Positions 1-7,847 of a stretch of DNA of 16,357 nucleotides are shown here, in pieces. The translations under genes were made by a program, and so were the position numbers. Each line of letters opens with the position of its first letter. The first letter of the stretch is position 1. Location of the stretch: positions 1 to 16,357 of the forward strand of contig JAHIZU010000033.1 in the NCBI GenBank assembly GCA_018814265.1, written 5' to 3'. The stretch comes from Candidatus Margulisiibacteriota bacterium. Lineage in GTDB: Bacteria > Margulisbacteria > WOR-1 > O2-12-FULL-45-9. The notes under the pieces were generated by a model. The model saw nothing but the letters and a program-made list of their open reading frames with translations. It had not been told where the DNA came from and made no database searches.

Positions 1-83
1 AGTCCGCCTTCTTCAATTTTCTTGGGCATCCGGAAATCATCATAGTGACGATATTTCTCCTTGCTCATTTTTCCTTTAGCCAT
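1..83 (-). CDS. Unidentified protein, N-terminal fragment cut by the window edge
   Basis: An ATG at 83-81 opens a frame that stays open for 27 codons to the window edge. The peptide begins MAKGKMSKEKYRHYDDFRMP and continues with KKIEEGG. It is strongly charged, with many Lys, Glu and Asp. It begins 6 bases after the rpsI stop, and an AGAGGT Shine-Dalgarno-like stretch overlaps that stop, so it is very likely translated from the same transcript. I do not recognise the family. It is not the start of rpsB, truA, rpmE or prfA, which are common neighbours of rplM-rpsI in other bacteria. No function is proposed. Confidence 0.7.
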   Translation of the reverse strand, partial: MAKGKMSKEKYRHYDDFRMPKKIEEGG

Positions 84-89
84 AAATTT

Positions 90-698
90 TTACCTCTTTG
101 TATATTGGAAGGCCTTGCGAGCGCGTTTGAGACCGTATTTCTTGCGCTCCTTCATGCGTGGATCACGCCGTAACAAACCTTCCCTTTTTAACTTTACCCT
201 GAAATCCGGACTGACCTCCAGCAGGGCCCGGGCAATCCCCATGGAAACTGCTCCTGCTTGACCAGGGATCCCGCCTCCATAAGCCCTCACAAATACATCA
301 TAGTTGGCCAGGGTATTTGTAACCCGCAAAGGACGCAGCACCTGATATTCCAGGAGCTTTCTACCACAAAAATATTCCATCAGTCCCTTACCATTGACCA
401 CAAAATTACCCGACCCGGCCTTTAACCAAACCTTAGCAATCGCCTCTTTCCGGCGACCCGTACCATAATACTTTTGTCCCTTGGGCAGCGGCACTTTTTT
501 AGGTTTAGCAACGACCGTCTCCTCAGAAACAGTCTCCGGAGCCGCTACCACAGCAGGCTGCTCTCTTACTTCTTCTGTTTCCGTGATTTTTATCTCTGCT
601 ACCTTGGGAGCCGCTTCTTTTGCCGTGGCTTTCTTTGTCGTCTTCTTGGGCTTGGTCGACTTTTTTTTCGTGGTCTTTGATTTCTTATTTTCTGCCAT
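90..698 (-). CDS. rpsI: 30S ribosomal protein S9 with long N-terminal extension
   Basis: S9 is a small-subunit head protein whose C-terminal tail reaches the P-site tRNA. The family core starts near residue 77 (YYGTGRRKEAIAKV) and runs to the end. It includes GGGIPGQAGA and a basic C-terminus ending in TKR, matching the tRNA-contacting tail. The protein has 202 residues against about 130 in most bacteria. The surplus is a low-complexity N-terminal extension of about 75 residues: residues 1-35 are Lys/Thr/Ala-rich, and residues 36-65 are Glu/Val/Ala-rich and acidic. The start is the ATG at 698, preceded at 8 bases by AGGAGG. An unannotated internal start near residue 77 is not needed, because no ATG lies there. 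It follows rplM by 29 bases, the usual pairing of these two genes. Confidence 0.96.
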   Translation of the reverse strand: MAENKKSKTTKKKSTKPKKTTKKATAKEAAPKVAEIKITETEEVREQPAVVAAPETVSEETVVAKPKKVPLPKGQKYYGTGRRKEAIAKVWLKAGSGNFVVNGKGLMEYFCGRKLLEYQVLRPLRVTNTLANYDVFVRAYGGGIPGQAGAVSMGIARALLEVSPDFRVKLKREGLLRRDPRMKERKKYGLKRARKAFQYTKR

Positions 699-706
699 TT
701 CCTACG

Positions 707-712
707 CCTCCT
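707..712 (-). promoter_or_regulatory. Shine-Dalgarno site of rpsI
   Basis: AGGAGG on the minus strand lies 8 bases before the rpsI ATG. It settles the start of the unusually long S9 at the far N-terminus rather than at the conserved core. Part of it overlaps the palindrome-like element at 709-727. Confidence 0.75.
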
Positions 713-727
713 GAGCTTGTCGAAGGA
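709..727. repeat. Palindrome-like intergenic motif between rplM and rpsI
   Basis: The plus strand reads TCCTGAGCTTGTCGAAGGA, an imperfect inverted repeat with arms TCCT and AGGA. It begins directly after the rplM stop and fills two thirds of the longest gap in the window. The core CTGAGCTTGTCGAAG resembles a short dispersed intergenic palindrome that I recall from many unrelated bacterial genomes. I see no second copy in this window, so calling it a repeat is an inference from resemblance. The left end donates part of the AGGAGG used by rpsI. Confidence 0.4.
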
Positions 728-1165
728 TTACACCTCAAGTTTCTGGATTTTATGGGCTTGGTGCGGATGCTCTGCCCCGGAATAAACCTTAAGCTTCTTA
801 ATTATTTGCCGGCCCAAGCGGTTCTTCGGTAACATGCCAGATACGGCCAGGCGGACCACCTCATCAGATTTTTGCTCCATCATCTTTTCTAAGGTCAGCA
901 GTTTTTTCCCTCCAGAATAGCCGGAATGGGTAAAATAAATTTTCTGCTTGGACTTTTTTCCAGTCACCCGGACCTTGTCCGCGTTGATCACTACAATAAA
1001 GTCGCCGCAATCAGCCTGGGGTGAGAAGATCGGTTTGTGTTTGCCGCGAAGATAAGTGGCAACCTTGGTCGCTAACCGGCCCAAAATCTTACCGGACGCG
1101 TCAACCTGGTACCAATTCCTGTCTACGTCCTCTTTTCTAGTAAAAATCGTTTTATTTTTCTTCAT
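728..1165 (-). CDS. rplM: 50S ribosomal protein L13
   Basis: L13 is an early-assembling large-subunit protein that binds 23S rRNA. The 145-residue product has the usual length and motifs: WYQVDASGKILGRLAT near residues 18-33, LRGKHKP, then DFIVVINADKVRVTGKK and the C-terminal block MLPKNRLGRQIIKKLKVY followed by EHPHQAH. The ATG at 1165 is preceded by AGGAGAG in the 16-base gap after rplQ. In Bacillus and cyanobacteria truA lies between rplQ and rplM, but here the two are adjacent. rpsI follows, as is usual. Confidence 0.97.
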   Translation of the reverse strand: MKKNKTIFTRKEDVDRNWYQVDASGKILGRLATKVATYLRGKHKPIFSPQADCGDFIVVINADKVRVTGKKSKQKIYFTHSGYSGGKKLLTLEKMMEQKSDEVVRLAVSGMLPKNRLGRQIIKKLKVYSGAEHPHQAHKIQKLEV

Positions 1166-1181
1166 TTAACTACTCTCCTGA

Positions 1182-1532
1182 CTATAACAGTTCAAGAACT
1201 GCCATGGGCGCTGCATCCCCGCGGCGGAAACCTGTTTTGACGACCCGGGTAAAACCACCAGCCCTACCCTCAAAGCGTTCCGGCAGGGTCTTAAAGACCG
1301 TAGAAGTAATTGCTCTATCACCCAAAAATGATTCGACCTGCCTTCTGGCATGCAGATTATTCTTCTTGGAGATTGAGATCAGCTTTTCCGCCATTTTCCT
1401 GGCTTCCTTTGCCCGGGGCAGCGTAACCTCGATCCGACCGTGCAGGAACAGGGAACGAACAATTGATTTAAGCATGGCCAAACGCTGATCTGTTGGCTTG
1501 CCTAGTTTTCTGTTGCCTCTACTGTGTCTCAC
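1182..1532 (-). CDS. rplQ: 50S ribosomal protein L17
   Basis: L17 lies near the exit tunnel of the large subunit. The 116-residue product begins MRHSRGNRKLGKPTDQRLAM, the family signature, and ends with a basic and hydrophobic domain (FTRVVKTGFRRGDAAPMAVLELL at the C-terminus). The start codon is GTG at 1532-1530. It overlaps the rpoA TGA as GTGA, a 4-base overlap that suggests translational coupling to rpoA. rpoA-rplQ is the standard end of the alpha operon. Length and sequence look normal. Confidence 0.97.
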   Translation of the reverse strand: MRHSRGNRKLGKPTDQRLAMLKSIVRSLFLHGRIEVTLPRAKEARKMAEKLISISKKNNLHARRQVESFLGDRAITSTVFKTLPERFEGRAGGFTRVVKTGFRRGDAAPMAVLELL

Positions 1533-2479
1533 TCTACCTTCTCTCCCTTTAACGCCAGTTTATATTCCGCCAATTTCTCACGCACTTCATCTAAAGACTT
1601 GGAACCAAAATTCTTAAACTTCATCAGATCCGGTTCTGAATTGGAGATCAATTCGCCAACTGTCTTGACCGCGGCATTTTTCAAGCAATTCAAGGATCGG
1701 GCTGAAAGCTCCAGGTCCTCAATGCTCATTTCTAGAATGGATTCCGGCACCTCGGACTTTCTTTCCGGTTCAACACCCAGAATCTCACCCCTTTCTCCCA
1801 GGTGCACAAAAAGATCAACGTGCCTGGCCAGGATCTTAGCGCTTTCTTTAACAGCCTCGTCCGCTTTAATGCTGCCATTGGTCCAGACTGATAGGATCAA
1901 ACGATCATAATTGATCTCCTGGCCGACCCGAACTTCTTCAGTGGAAAGATTTACTTTCAGCACCGGAGCAAAGAGCGAATCAGTCGCTATATAACCGACC
2001 GGCAAACTGTTTTTTTTATTCCGTTCAGCCGGGACAAAGCCGCGCCCGCGTTCTATGATCAGTTCCATTTCCAACTTCCCGGCGCTGTCCAGCGTGGCAA
2101 TGACCTGCTCAGGATTAACGATCTCGATTTCAGCATCGTGATCAATATCCCCAGCTGTGACATTCCCTTTCCCTTTGGCCTTTATTTTTACGGTTTTGGG
2201 CTGCTCTGAATGCGAACGGATAACTACCTCTTTTAAATTAAGCATGATCTGCAGCACATTATCAACCACTCCAGGAAGGGTGGCAAAGGGATGCGACACG
2301 CCTTCGATTTTCAGCGCGGTCACCGACGCTCCGTAAAGCGAGGAAAGCAACACTCGCCGCAATGAGTTACCTAAAGTTGCGCCAAAGCCGCGCTCCAGCG
2401 GTTCCACCACAAACTGTCCATAATTTTCAGTAACTTCAGCGGCTCGTACCCAGGGTTTTTCTCCAACGGTAATTATCAT
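1529..2479 (-). CDS. rpoA: DNA-directed RNA polymerase subunit alpha
   Basis: The alpha subunit dimerises to nucleate assembly of RNA polymerase and contacts promoter UP elements and activators. The 316-residue product has the N-terminal assembly domain with EPLERGFGATLGNSLRRVLL at about 26-45. It also has the C-terminal helix-hairpin-helix domain from about residue 245, with VGELISNSEPDLMKFKNFG. The DNA-contact residues corresponding to E. coli R265, N268 and K271 are present as R261, N264 and K267. The ATG at 2479 has AAGGAGG 8 bases upstream in a 25-base gap after rpsD. It sits between rpsD and rplQ as in E. coli and many Gram-positives. Confidence 0.98.
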   Translation of the reverse strand: MIITVGEKPWVRAAEVTENYGQFVVEPLERGFGATLGNSLRRVLLSSLYGASVTALKIEGVSHPFATLPGVVDNVLQIMLNLKEVVIRSHSEQPKTVKIKAKGKGNVTAGDIDHDAEIEIVNPEQVIATLDSAGKLEMELIIERGRGFVPAERNKKNSLPVGYIATDSLFAPVLKVNLSTEEVRVGQEINYDRLILSVWTNGSIKADEAVKESAKILARHVDLFVHLGERGEILGVEPERKSEVPESILEMSIEDLELSARSLNCLKNAAVKTVGELISNSEPDLMKFKNFGSKSLDEVREKLAEYKLALKGEKVE

Positions 2480-2504
2480 TCTTTTTCCTCCTTATCCTTA
2501 TCGC

Positions 2505-3128
2505 TTAACGAGAATAATACTCAACGATCAAATGTTCTTCGAGCACAGTATCAATCTCTTCGCGTTTTGGCACAGCAACAATTTCGCCTTCGTTGTCGGA
2601 TTTCTGCGTCAGCCAAACAGGCGGCGTGTGATCCGGGAATTTTTCCTGATTCGCTTTGACCAAGGCAATTACCCTTGGTCTTATCTTGATAGCATCGCCA
2701 GGTTTTGTCTGGCAGGAAGGGATATTCGTCTTTTGGCCGTTTACCTCAACCCCGCCATGTCGCACCAGCTGCCGGGCAGCCTGACGCGAAGGGGCAAAGC
2801 CCAAACGATAAACAACATTATCCAAACGCCTCTCTAAAAATTCCAGCAGCTTCTCACCAGTCGCGCCTTTCTTTCTAACGGCTACATCAAAATAGCCTTC
2901 GAACTGACCTTCGGTCAAGCCGTAAATCCTGCGCGCCTTTTGCTTCTCACGGAGGCGGATCCCATACTCAGAATCACTCTTCCGCCGTTTAGAATTCCCA
3001 TGTTGTCCCGGAGCATAAGCACGGCGGGTAAACGGGCATTTTGCGGACAGGCATTTTTCGCCCTTTAAGAATAGTTTTTCGTTTTCTCGCCGACAAAGCT
3101 TACATTTTGCCTGAGTGTGCCTACCCAT
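2505..3128 (-). CDS. rpsD: 30S ribosomal protein S4, zinc-binding form
   Basis: S4 is a primary 16S rRNA binder that nucleates assembly of the 5' domain and forms part of the mRNA entry channel. I chose the ATG at 3128, which gives 207 residues beginning [13 protein letters not shown] longer in-frame reading adds ten residues not found in the family. Cys9, Cys12, Cys26 and Cys31 form a CxxC..C..C zinc site at the same spacing as in Thermus S4. The S4 RNA-binding domain follows (RLDNVVYRLGFAPSRQAARQ at about 101-120), and the protein ends in the typical YSR. The ATG overlaps the rpsK stop as TAATG. In E. coli S4 represses this operon through a leader before rpsM, but here that gap is only 21 bases. 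Confidence 0.97.
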   Translation of the reverse strand: MGRHTQAKCKLCRRENEKLFLKGEKCLSAKCPFTRRAYAPGQHGNSKRRKSDSEYGIRLREKQKARRIYGLTEGQFEGYFDVAVRKKGATGEKLLEFLERRLDNVVYRLGFAPSRQAARQLVRHGGVEVNGQKTNIPSCQTKPGDAIKIRPRVIALVKANQEKFPDHTPPVWLTQKSDNEGEIVAVPKREEIDTVLEEHLIVEYYSR

Positions 3129-3526
3129 TAGACCCTTCTCCTTTTTGGCGGACGACAACCGTTATGCGGAATTGGTGTTACATCCTTGATTGAATTGACC
3201 TCCAGGCCTGCCGCTTGGAGAGCTCGAATAGCCGTCTCCCGGCCGGAACCCGGGCCTTTCACTAAGACATTTACTTCCTTCATACCAGCTTCGATCGCTT
3301 TCCTGGCGGCCGCATCAGCCGCTGAAGAAGCGGCAAAGGGAGTCCCCTTTTTGGTCCCCTTAAAGCCGACTGCCCCGGACGATGACCAGGCAACGACCGC
3401 TCCGCTTTCGTCAGTGATGGAAACCACCGTATTGTTAAAAGTCGCTTTGATATGAGCGACCCCAAGCGCAGCAACTCTTTTATGCTTTTTCTTGCGAACT
3501 GCAGTAGGTTTTTCTTGATTTGCCAT
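3128..3526 (-). CDS. rpsK: 30S ribosomal protein S11
   Basis: S11 lies on the platform of the small subunit, next to the E-site mRNA. The 132-residue product has the hallmark run [20 protein letters not shown] at about 25-44, then [19 protein letters not shown] and the C-terminal [16 protein letters not shown], which matches the family very closely. The ATG at 3526 lies 6 bases after the rpsM stop. Purine-rich sequence at the end of rpsM could serve as ribosome entry, but the spacing is long, so coupling to rpsM is likely. Its stop overlaps the rpsD start by one base. Confidence 0.98.
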   Translation of the reverse strand: MANQEKPTAVRKKKHKRVAALGVAHIKATFNNTVVSITDESGAVVAWSSSGAVGFKGTKKGTPFAASSAADAAARKAIEAGMKEVNVLVKGPGSGRETAIRALQAAGLEVNSIKDVTPIPHNGCRPPKRRRV

Positions 3527-3532
3527 AATACT

Positions 3533-3916
3533 TTATGTTTTCTCCTCCTCTTTTCTCTTGCCTAAGCCAACTGTTTTTCTCTTGCCTCTTTTGGTCCGGC
3601 CATTAGTCTTGGTACGTTGACCGCGACCCGGCAAACCCTTGCGATGGCGAGAGCCACGGTAGGTGCCAATATCCATTAAACGCTTGATACTCATCGAAAT
3701 ATCCCTGCGCAGATCTCCCTCGACTGGAAAACCCTTGATTGCGTCACGGATCGCCACAACATCGGCATCGCTCAGATCTTTGATCTTGCGGAAAGGATCA
3801 ATGCCTGCTTTTACCAAGATCTCCTTGCTCAGGGAAGACCCGATCCCGTATATATAGGTCAACCCAATCTCAACGTTCTTATTCGGCGGTAAATCTACTC
3901 CGACAATTCTGACCAT
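3533..3916 (-). CDS. rpsM: 30S ribosomal protein S13
   Basis: S13 is in the head of the small subunit. It forms bridges B1a and B1b with the large subunit (B1b contacts L5), and its basic tail approaches the P-site tRNA. The 127-residue product has ARIxGVDLP-type opening [20 protein letters not shown], the GIG turn in [10 protein letters not shown], and the basic C-terminal block [21 protein letters not shown] Lys-rich tail ends in EEEKT, slightly longer and more acidic at the tip than usual. The ATG at 3916 follows a 21-base gap containing AAGGAGGG. Confidence 0.97.
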   Translation of the reverse strand: MVRIVGVDLPPNKNVEIGLTYIYGIGSSLSKEILVKAGIDPFRKIKDLSDADVVAIRDAIKGFPVEGDLRRDISMSIKRLMDIGTYRGSRHRKGLPGRGQRTKTNGRTKRGKRKTVGLGKRKEEEKT

Positions 3917-3937
3917 CTTTTTCTTTTCCCTCCTTAA

Positions 3938-4051
3938 CTAACCCTGTCTTTGTTTGTGTTTCGGGTTTTCACAAATAATGTAGACCCTGCCGTGACGTCG
4001 CACGACCTTGCATAGCTCACATATTTTTTTAACCGATGATCTTACTTTCAT
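3938..4051 (-). CDS. rpmJ: 50S ribosomal protein L36, zinc-binding form
   Basis: L36 is the smallest large-subunit protein and stabilises 23S rRNA near the base of the stalk. I chose the ATG at 4051, giving 37 residues beginning [20 protein letters not shown], exactly the family size. A longer in-frame reading (to 4156) would run back across the infA stop region and matches nothing. Cys11, Cys14, Cys27 and His32 form the CxxC...CxxxxH zinc ribbon of the C+ form. It sits 14 bases after infA and 21 bases before rpsM, the classic infA-rpmJ-rpsM order. Confidence 0.97.
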   Translation of the reverse strand: MKVRSSVKKICELCKVVRRHGRVYIICENPKHKQRQG

Positions 4052-4065
4052 AATATTATTTACCT

Positions 4066-4287
4066 CTATTTCATCCGATAAGTAATCCGGCCGCGGGTCA
4101 GGTCGTAGGGGGAAAGTTCCACCTTCACCTTGTCGCCGGGCAAAATTCTTATCCAATGTCTGCGGATCTTGCCAGAAACATGCGCCAGAATCAGCTGCCC
4201 AGTTTCCAACTTCACCCGAAACATCGCATTGGGCAATGCCTCGGTAATTTCTCCCACCAGCTCAATTACATCTTTTTCTTTAATCAT
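4066..4287 (-). CDS. infA: Translation initiation factor IF-1
   Basis: IF-1 binds the A site of the 30S subunit during initiation together with IF-2 and IF-3. The 73-residue product is one OB-fold domain of family length. Recognisable parts are [20 protein letters not shown] at 4-23, [20 protein letters not shown] at about 36-55, and [15 protein letters not shown] at the end. The ATG at 4287 overlaps the map stop as ATGA, implying coupled translation. It ends with TAG, one of the few uses of this stop in the window. The secY-adk-map-infA-rpmJ order is widespread in Gram-positives and relatives. Confidence 0.98.
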   Translation of the reverse strand: MIKEKDVIELVGEITEALPNAMFRVKLETGQLILAHVSGKIRRHWIRILPGDKVKVELSPYDLTRGRITYRMK

Positions 4288-5045
4288 AACCCTGCTCGCT
4301 CAGTCAAAATCTCCGGTCCGCGTTCACTGATCAGAACGGTATGCTCAAAATGGCAGGATAGGCTTTTATCGGCCGTAACCACCGTCCATCCGTCAGCCAA
4401 TGTTTTGATCTTCCAGCCTCCCATATTAAGCATCGGTTCAATTGCCAGGACCATGCCTGGCTTTAACAAGGGTCCTTCTCCAGGCCGCCCAAAATTAGGG
4501 ATCAGGGGATCCTCATGCAGGTCAGCACCTATGCCATGTCCAAAAAGTTCGCGTACTACAGTATAACCACCAGTTTCCGACACTTTTTGAACAGCAGCCG
4601 AAATATCCCCCAAATGGTTACCAACCCTAGCCTGCTTTATTCCCGCCGTCAGCGCAGCCTTCGTGGTCCGCAACAATTTACTCGCCTTGCTGGACACCTT
4701 GCCAACAGGAAAAGTAACAGCAGAGTCGCCACAGTAGCCAGCCAGCTTAGCTCCTACATCCAGACTAACAATATCGCCTGTTTGCAGCACTTTTTCTCCG
4801 GGAATACCGTGTACGATCTCAGAATTAACTGAGATACAAGTAGCATGGCGATAACCGCGATACCCGATAAAAACCGGCGTACCGCCCTTTTCCCTAATCA
4901 ACTTATCACAAAAACTATCAAGGTCCTTAGTTGTCATGCCCGGCTTGATCACTTTGCCGGCGCGTTTTAGCACCCAGGCAACGATCTGACAGGCCTTTCT
5001 GATCCGCTCAATCTCTTCGGCAGTCTTTAGTTTAATTGCCGCCAT
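4284..5045 (-). CDS. map: Methionine aminopeptidase, type I
   Basis: This enzyme removes the initiator methionine from nascent proteins at the ribosome exit. From the ATG at 5045 it has 253 residues, the normal size of the short bacterial type I enzyme without extra N-terminal domain. The five metal ligands are all present: Asp96, Asp107, His170, Glu203 and Glu234. The active-site His79 is also present in VHGIPG. An in-frame TTG two codons upstream is possible, but the ATG start better fits the family. The gene overlaps the adk 3' end by 14 bases and the infA start by 3-4 bases, so it lies inside the same operon. No lesion is seen. Confidence 0.97.
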   Translation of the reverse strand: MAAIKLKTAEEIERIRKACQIVAWVLKRAGKVIKPGMTTKDLDSFCDKLIREKGGTPVFIGYRGYRHATCISVNSEIVHGIPGEKVLQTGDIVSLDVGAKLAGYCGDSAVTFPVGKVSSKASKLLRTTKAALTAGIKQARVGNHLGDISAAVQKVSETGGYTVVRELFGHGIGADLHEDPLIPNFGRPGEGPLLKPGMVLAIEPMLNMGGWKIKTLADGWTVVTADKSLSCHFEHTVLISERGPEILTERAGL

Positions 5046-5685
5046 AACCAATAACGGTCAATAACCTCTTAAAAACTTGCTCAATTGAGCCAGCTGCTTC
5101 AACGGTCGCCAATTTTTCAGATTTTTTATAGCGTTCAAGCAGCGGTTCTGTTTGTTCGGCATAAACCTCAAACCTGGTTCTGATGGCTGATTCAACATCA
5201 TCTTTCCTCTGATAAAGTTCAGAACCATCCTGGTCACATTTACCAGCAACCTTCGGCTGGTTGAACTTTACATGATAAACCGCCCCACAGGTTTTGCAGC
5301 TGCGGCGGCCGGACAGCCGTTCTACCACCTTATCTTCATCAACCTGAAAGTAAACCATTTTATCAAGCTGCCATTTAAGATCCGCCAGGATCTCTTCCAG
5401 GGCGTCGGCCTGAGCCTGCGATCGCGGATAACCATCCAGGACAAAACCATTTTTACAGTCTGGCTTGTTCAGCCTTTGTCTGGTCAACTCGATCGTCAAC
5501 TCATCCGGCACCAGTTTGCCCGCGTTTATCAGTGCCTTGGCCCGCTGGCCAATGTCGCTTTCTGCTCGGACCTCCTGGCGCAACATATCACCTAAAGAGA
5601 TATGGGGTAGCTTGAATTTTTCCGTTAATAGCTTAGCCTGGGTACCCTTGCCAGAACCAGGCGGCCCGAAAAAAACCAATTTCAC
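5032..5685 (-). CDS. adk: Adenylate kinase, zinc-LID form
   Basis: Adk interconverts ATP + AMP and 2 ADP in the cytosol. The 217-residue product has the P-loop GPPGSGKGT at 7-15, the AMP-binding DGYPRS at 84-89, and a long LID. Cys130, Cys133, Cys150 and Asp153 in the LID form the C3D zinc site at the same positions as in Bacillus subtilis Adk. The family arginines in RKDD..SAIRTR follow. The start is GTG at 5685, overlapping the secY TGA as GTGA. The 3' end overlaps map. secY-adk-map linkage is conserved across many phyla. Confidence 0.98.
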   Translation of the reverse strand: MKLVFFGPPGSGKGTQAKLLTEKFKLPHISLGDMLRQEVRAESDIGQRAKALINAGKLVPDELTIELTRQRLNKPDCKNGFVLDGYPRSQAQADALEEILADLKWQLDKMVYFQVDEDKVVERLSGRRSCKTCGAVYHVKFNQPKVAGKCDQDGSELYQRKDDVESAIRTRFEVYAEQTEPLLERYKKSEKLATVEAAGSIEQVFKRLLTVIGYGGN

Positions 5686-6944
5686 GCTAACAGACCCTCA
5701 TACTGACGGGTGATCAAATGAGTTTCAATTTGTCTAACAAGGTCCATGGCCACGCCAACCATGATCAAAAGAGCTGTTCCTCCCAATCCCTGAAAAGAAG
5801 TAACATGGGTGAACCGCTCCACAACCGTTGGAACAATGGCAATCGTAGCCAAAAACAAGGCTCCGACTAAAGTTAAACGAGAAATAACATATTCTAAATA
5901 CTGCGCGGTCGGCCGCCCCGGCCTGATCCCCATAACAAAACCACCGTATTTTTTGATATTATCAGCTAGTTCAACCGGATTAAAAGTAATGGCCGTATAA
6001 AAATAGGTAAAGAAAAATATTAACGCAAAGAAAAATACCATGTAAAGGGACCCGGCTGGCGAGATCCAGCTGACCACCTTTTGCACCAATGGATTAGGAA
6101 TAAATTGGCCAATGGTAGCCGGAAAAAGCAGCACTGAGGAAGCAAAAATGATCGGGATGACCCCGCCCTGGTTTATTCGCAGCGGGATAAAAGTGCTCTG
6201 GCCCCCGTACATTTTCCTGCCAACAATACGTTTTGCGTACTGGACCGGAATGCGTCGTTGGCCCTCTTGAATAATAACAATTCCCACGATCATGACTAAA
6301 AAGGCGGCCAATAAAATGCCTACGGAGATTATAGATGCCCCTCCCCGGACCAAAGTAACGGTCTGAGCAATGTAGGACGGGATGCGGGAAACAATACCAG
6401 TAAAGATCAATAAAGAGGCGCCATTGCCAATTCCGTGATCAGTAATAAGCTCGGAAAACCACATCACCAGTGTGCTGCCAGCAGTCAGAGAAACTATCGT
6501 GCCGATCAAGAAAAACATAAAACTGTAGCCCTCAAGCATCGCTCCCTTCATCCAAAAGGACATGCCAAAACCCTGAAAAGCAGCCAGGACAACAGTTAAA
6601 TATCTGGTGTATTTTTGAATCTGCTTGCGGCCGGCCTCCCCTTCCTTTGAAAGTTCCTCCAGCTGAGGGATAACTACGGTCAGCAGCTGCATAATGATCG
6701 AAGCATTGATAAAAGGAATAATACCCATGGCAAAAATAGAGAAACGCATTAGCGCCCCACCGGTAAATAGATCGAGGAAGCCCATGATATTGCCTTTGCC
6801 AAACATATTAGCCAGCTTGGCAGCATCAATGCCCGCCACTGGGATATGAGACCCCAGGCGGAACAAAATGATCATGCCTAAGGTGTAAAGAAATTTTTTC
6901 CTTAGGTCATGAATATTAAAAATTCCGGAAATTACGTTAAGCAT
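5682..6944 (-). CDS. secY: Preprotein translocase subunit SecY
   Basis: SecY is the channel of the Sec translocon in the cytoplasmic membrane. With SecE, SecG and SecA or the ribosome it exports and inserts proteins. The 420-residue product has about ten hydrophobic segments. Conserved elements include the plug region [20 protein letters not shown] at 56-75, [20 protein letters not shown] at 165-184, [10 protein letters not shown] at 230-239 (cytosolic loop before TM6-7), and [15 protein letters not shown] at 332-346. It ends with the cytosolic RQYEGLLA. The ATG at 6944 lies inside rplO (13-base overlap), and its stop overlaps the adk GTG. Placement after rplO is standard for the spc operon. 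Confidence 0.98.
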   Translation of the reverse strand: MLNVISGIFNIHDLRKKFLYTLGMIILFRLGSHIPVAGIDAAKLANMFGKGNIMGFLDLFTGGALMRFSIFAMGIIPFINASIIMQLLTVVIPQLEELSKEGEAGRKQIQKYTRYLTVVLAAFQGFGMSFWMKGAMLEGYSFMFFLIGTIVSLTAGSTLVMWFSELITDHGIGNGASLLIFTGIVSRIPSYIAQTVTLVRGGASIISVGILLAAFLVMIVGIVIIQEGQRRIPVQYAKRIVGRKMYGGQSTFIPLRINQGGVIPIIFASSVLLFPATIGQFIPNPLVQKVVSWISPAGSLYMVFFFALIFFFTYFYTAITFNPVELADNIKKYGGFVMGIRPGRPTAQYLEYVISRLTLVGALFLATIAIVPTVVERFTHVTSFQGLGGTALLIMVGVAMDLVRQIETHLITRQYEGLLA

Positions 6945-7348
6945 TTTCCTCCAGCAGCCTCGATCTTTTTCCTGGCTGATTCTGAGAACTTATCAGCCTT
7001 AACATTTAAGGTCTTTGTTATTTCGCCATTGCCCAAAATCTTAAGTAAGCCGGAAATCTTTAATATCTCTTTATTAACTTCACCGTCAAAATCATTTAGA
7101 TCCGAGACATTGATAACTGTAAATGATTTCTTAAAAGGAGAATTCTTAAAGCCCCGCTTGGGTAAACGCCGATATAGCGGGGTTTGACCGCCTTCAAAAC
7201 GCAAGCCCTTTGTGCCACCGCTGCGGCTTTTTTGTCCCTTATGGCCGCGGCCGCAGGTTTTGCCCCACCCAGAGCTGGTGCCGCGTCCAACCCGCTTCAT
7301 TTTCTTTTTCGCTCCCGGATTATGCTTAATGTCGTTAAGCTGTAACAT
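6932..7348 (-). CDS. rplO: 50S ribosomal protein L15
   Basis: L15 is a late-assembling large-subunit protein. The 138-residue product, slightly shorter than the usual 144-150, has the Gly/Arg-rich N-terminal tail ([20 protein letters not shown] at about 18-37, then GQKSRSGG). It also has [17 protein letters not shown] and the globular C-terminal domain ending in [11 protein letters not shown]. The ATG at 7348 overlaps the rpsE 3' end by 14 bases. That overlap leaves no room for rpmD (L30), which sits between rpsE and rplO in E. coli and Bacillus. Its 3' end overlaps secY. Confidence 0.97.
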   Translation of the reverse strand: MLQLNDIKHNPGAKKKMKRVGRGTSSGWGKTCGRGHKGQKSRSGGTKGLRFEGGQTPLYRRLPKRGFKNSPFKKSFTVINVSDLNDFDGEVNKEILKISGLLKILGNGEITKTLNVKADKFSESARKKIEAAGGKCLT

Positions 7349-7847
7349 TTTTGATTTTTAACTCCTTACCCCGGAGCTCCTGTTCAACGTCCAGCCTCTT
7401 AATTGCGGAAAGCGCTGACAAGGTTGCCCGAGCAGCGTTGATAGCATTGTTTGAGCCAATTGATTTTGCTACAATATTTTTCATTCCAGCCAGCTCCAGG
7501 ATAGGGCGCACCGCACCACCAGCAATAACTCCTGTTCCGCTAGGCGCGGCCCGCAGCAGCACCTGGCTGGCGCCAAACTTGCCAAGACTATCATGCGGTA
7601 CGGTTCCCTCAACTATTGTTACCTCACGCAGATTTCTTTTGGCTGCCTCAGCCCCTTTTCTGATTGCTGAGGCTACCTCAGCTGCTTTACCCAGCCCCAG
7701 GCCGACCCGTGATTTCATGTCACCCACCACCACTACAGCCCGGAAACCCATTTTCTTTCCACCCTTCACAACCTTGGTCACACGGCGGATCTGCACCACT
7801 TTCTCTTTAAATTCTTGATCTTTATCTCTTTCTCTATCCTGCCTCAA
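7335..7847 (-). CDS. rpsE: 30S ribosomal protein S5
   Basis: S5 is part of the mRNA entry channel and is important for decoding fidelity. The 170-residue product has the double-stranded-RNA-binding-like N-terminal domain ([20 protein letters not shown] at 12-31, then [11 protein letters not shown]) and the C-terminal domain ([18 protein letters not shown] followed by [15 protein letters not shown]). The start is TTG at 7847-7845, which overlaps the rplR TGA as TTGA and is preceded at 9 bases by AGGAGG. No ATG or GTG lies before the conserved domain, so TTG is well supported. Length is normal. Confidence 0.97.
   Translation of the reverse strand: MRQDRERDKDQEFKEKVVQIRRVTKVVKGGKKMGFRAVVVVGDMKSRVGLGLGKAAEVASAIRKGAEAAKRNLREVTIVEGTVPHDSLGKFGASQVLLRAAPSGTGVIAGGAVRPILELAGMKNIVAKSIGSNNAINAARATLSALSAIKRLDVEQELRGKELKIKNVTA

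Noticed and set aside
1524..1910. 128-codon plus-strand open frame
   Set aside because: It is fully antisense to rpoA, which is intact with all conserved domains.
3938..4156. 72-residue version of L36
   Set aside because: The extra 35 N-terminal residues come from out-of-frame infA sequence. The 37-residue form from the ATG at 4051 equals the family length.
7351..7818. 155-codon plus-strand open frame
   Set aside because: It is antisense to rpsE, and its composition (Ser/Ala/Pro/Thr-rich) is what the reverse of a Lys/Ala/Gly-rich ribosomal gene produces.
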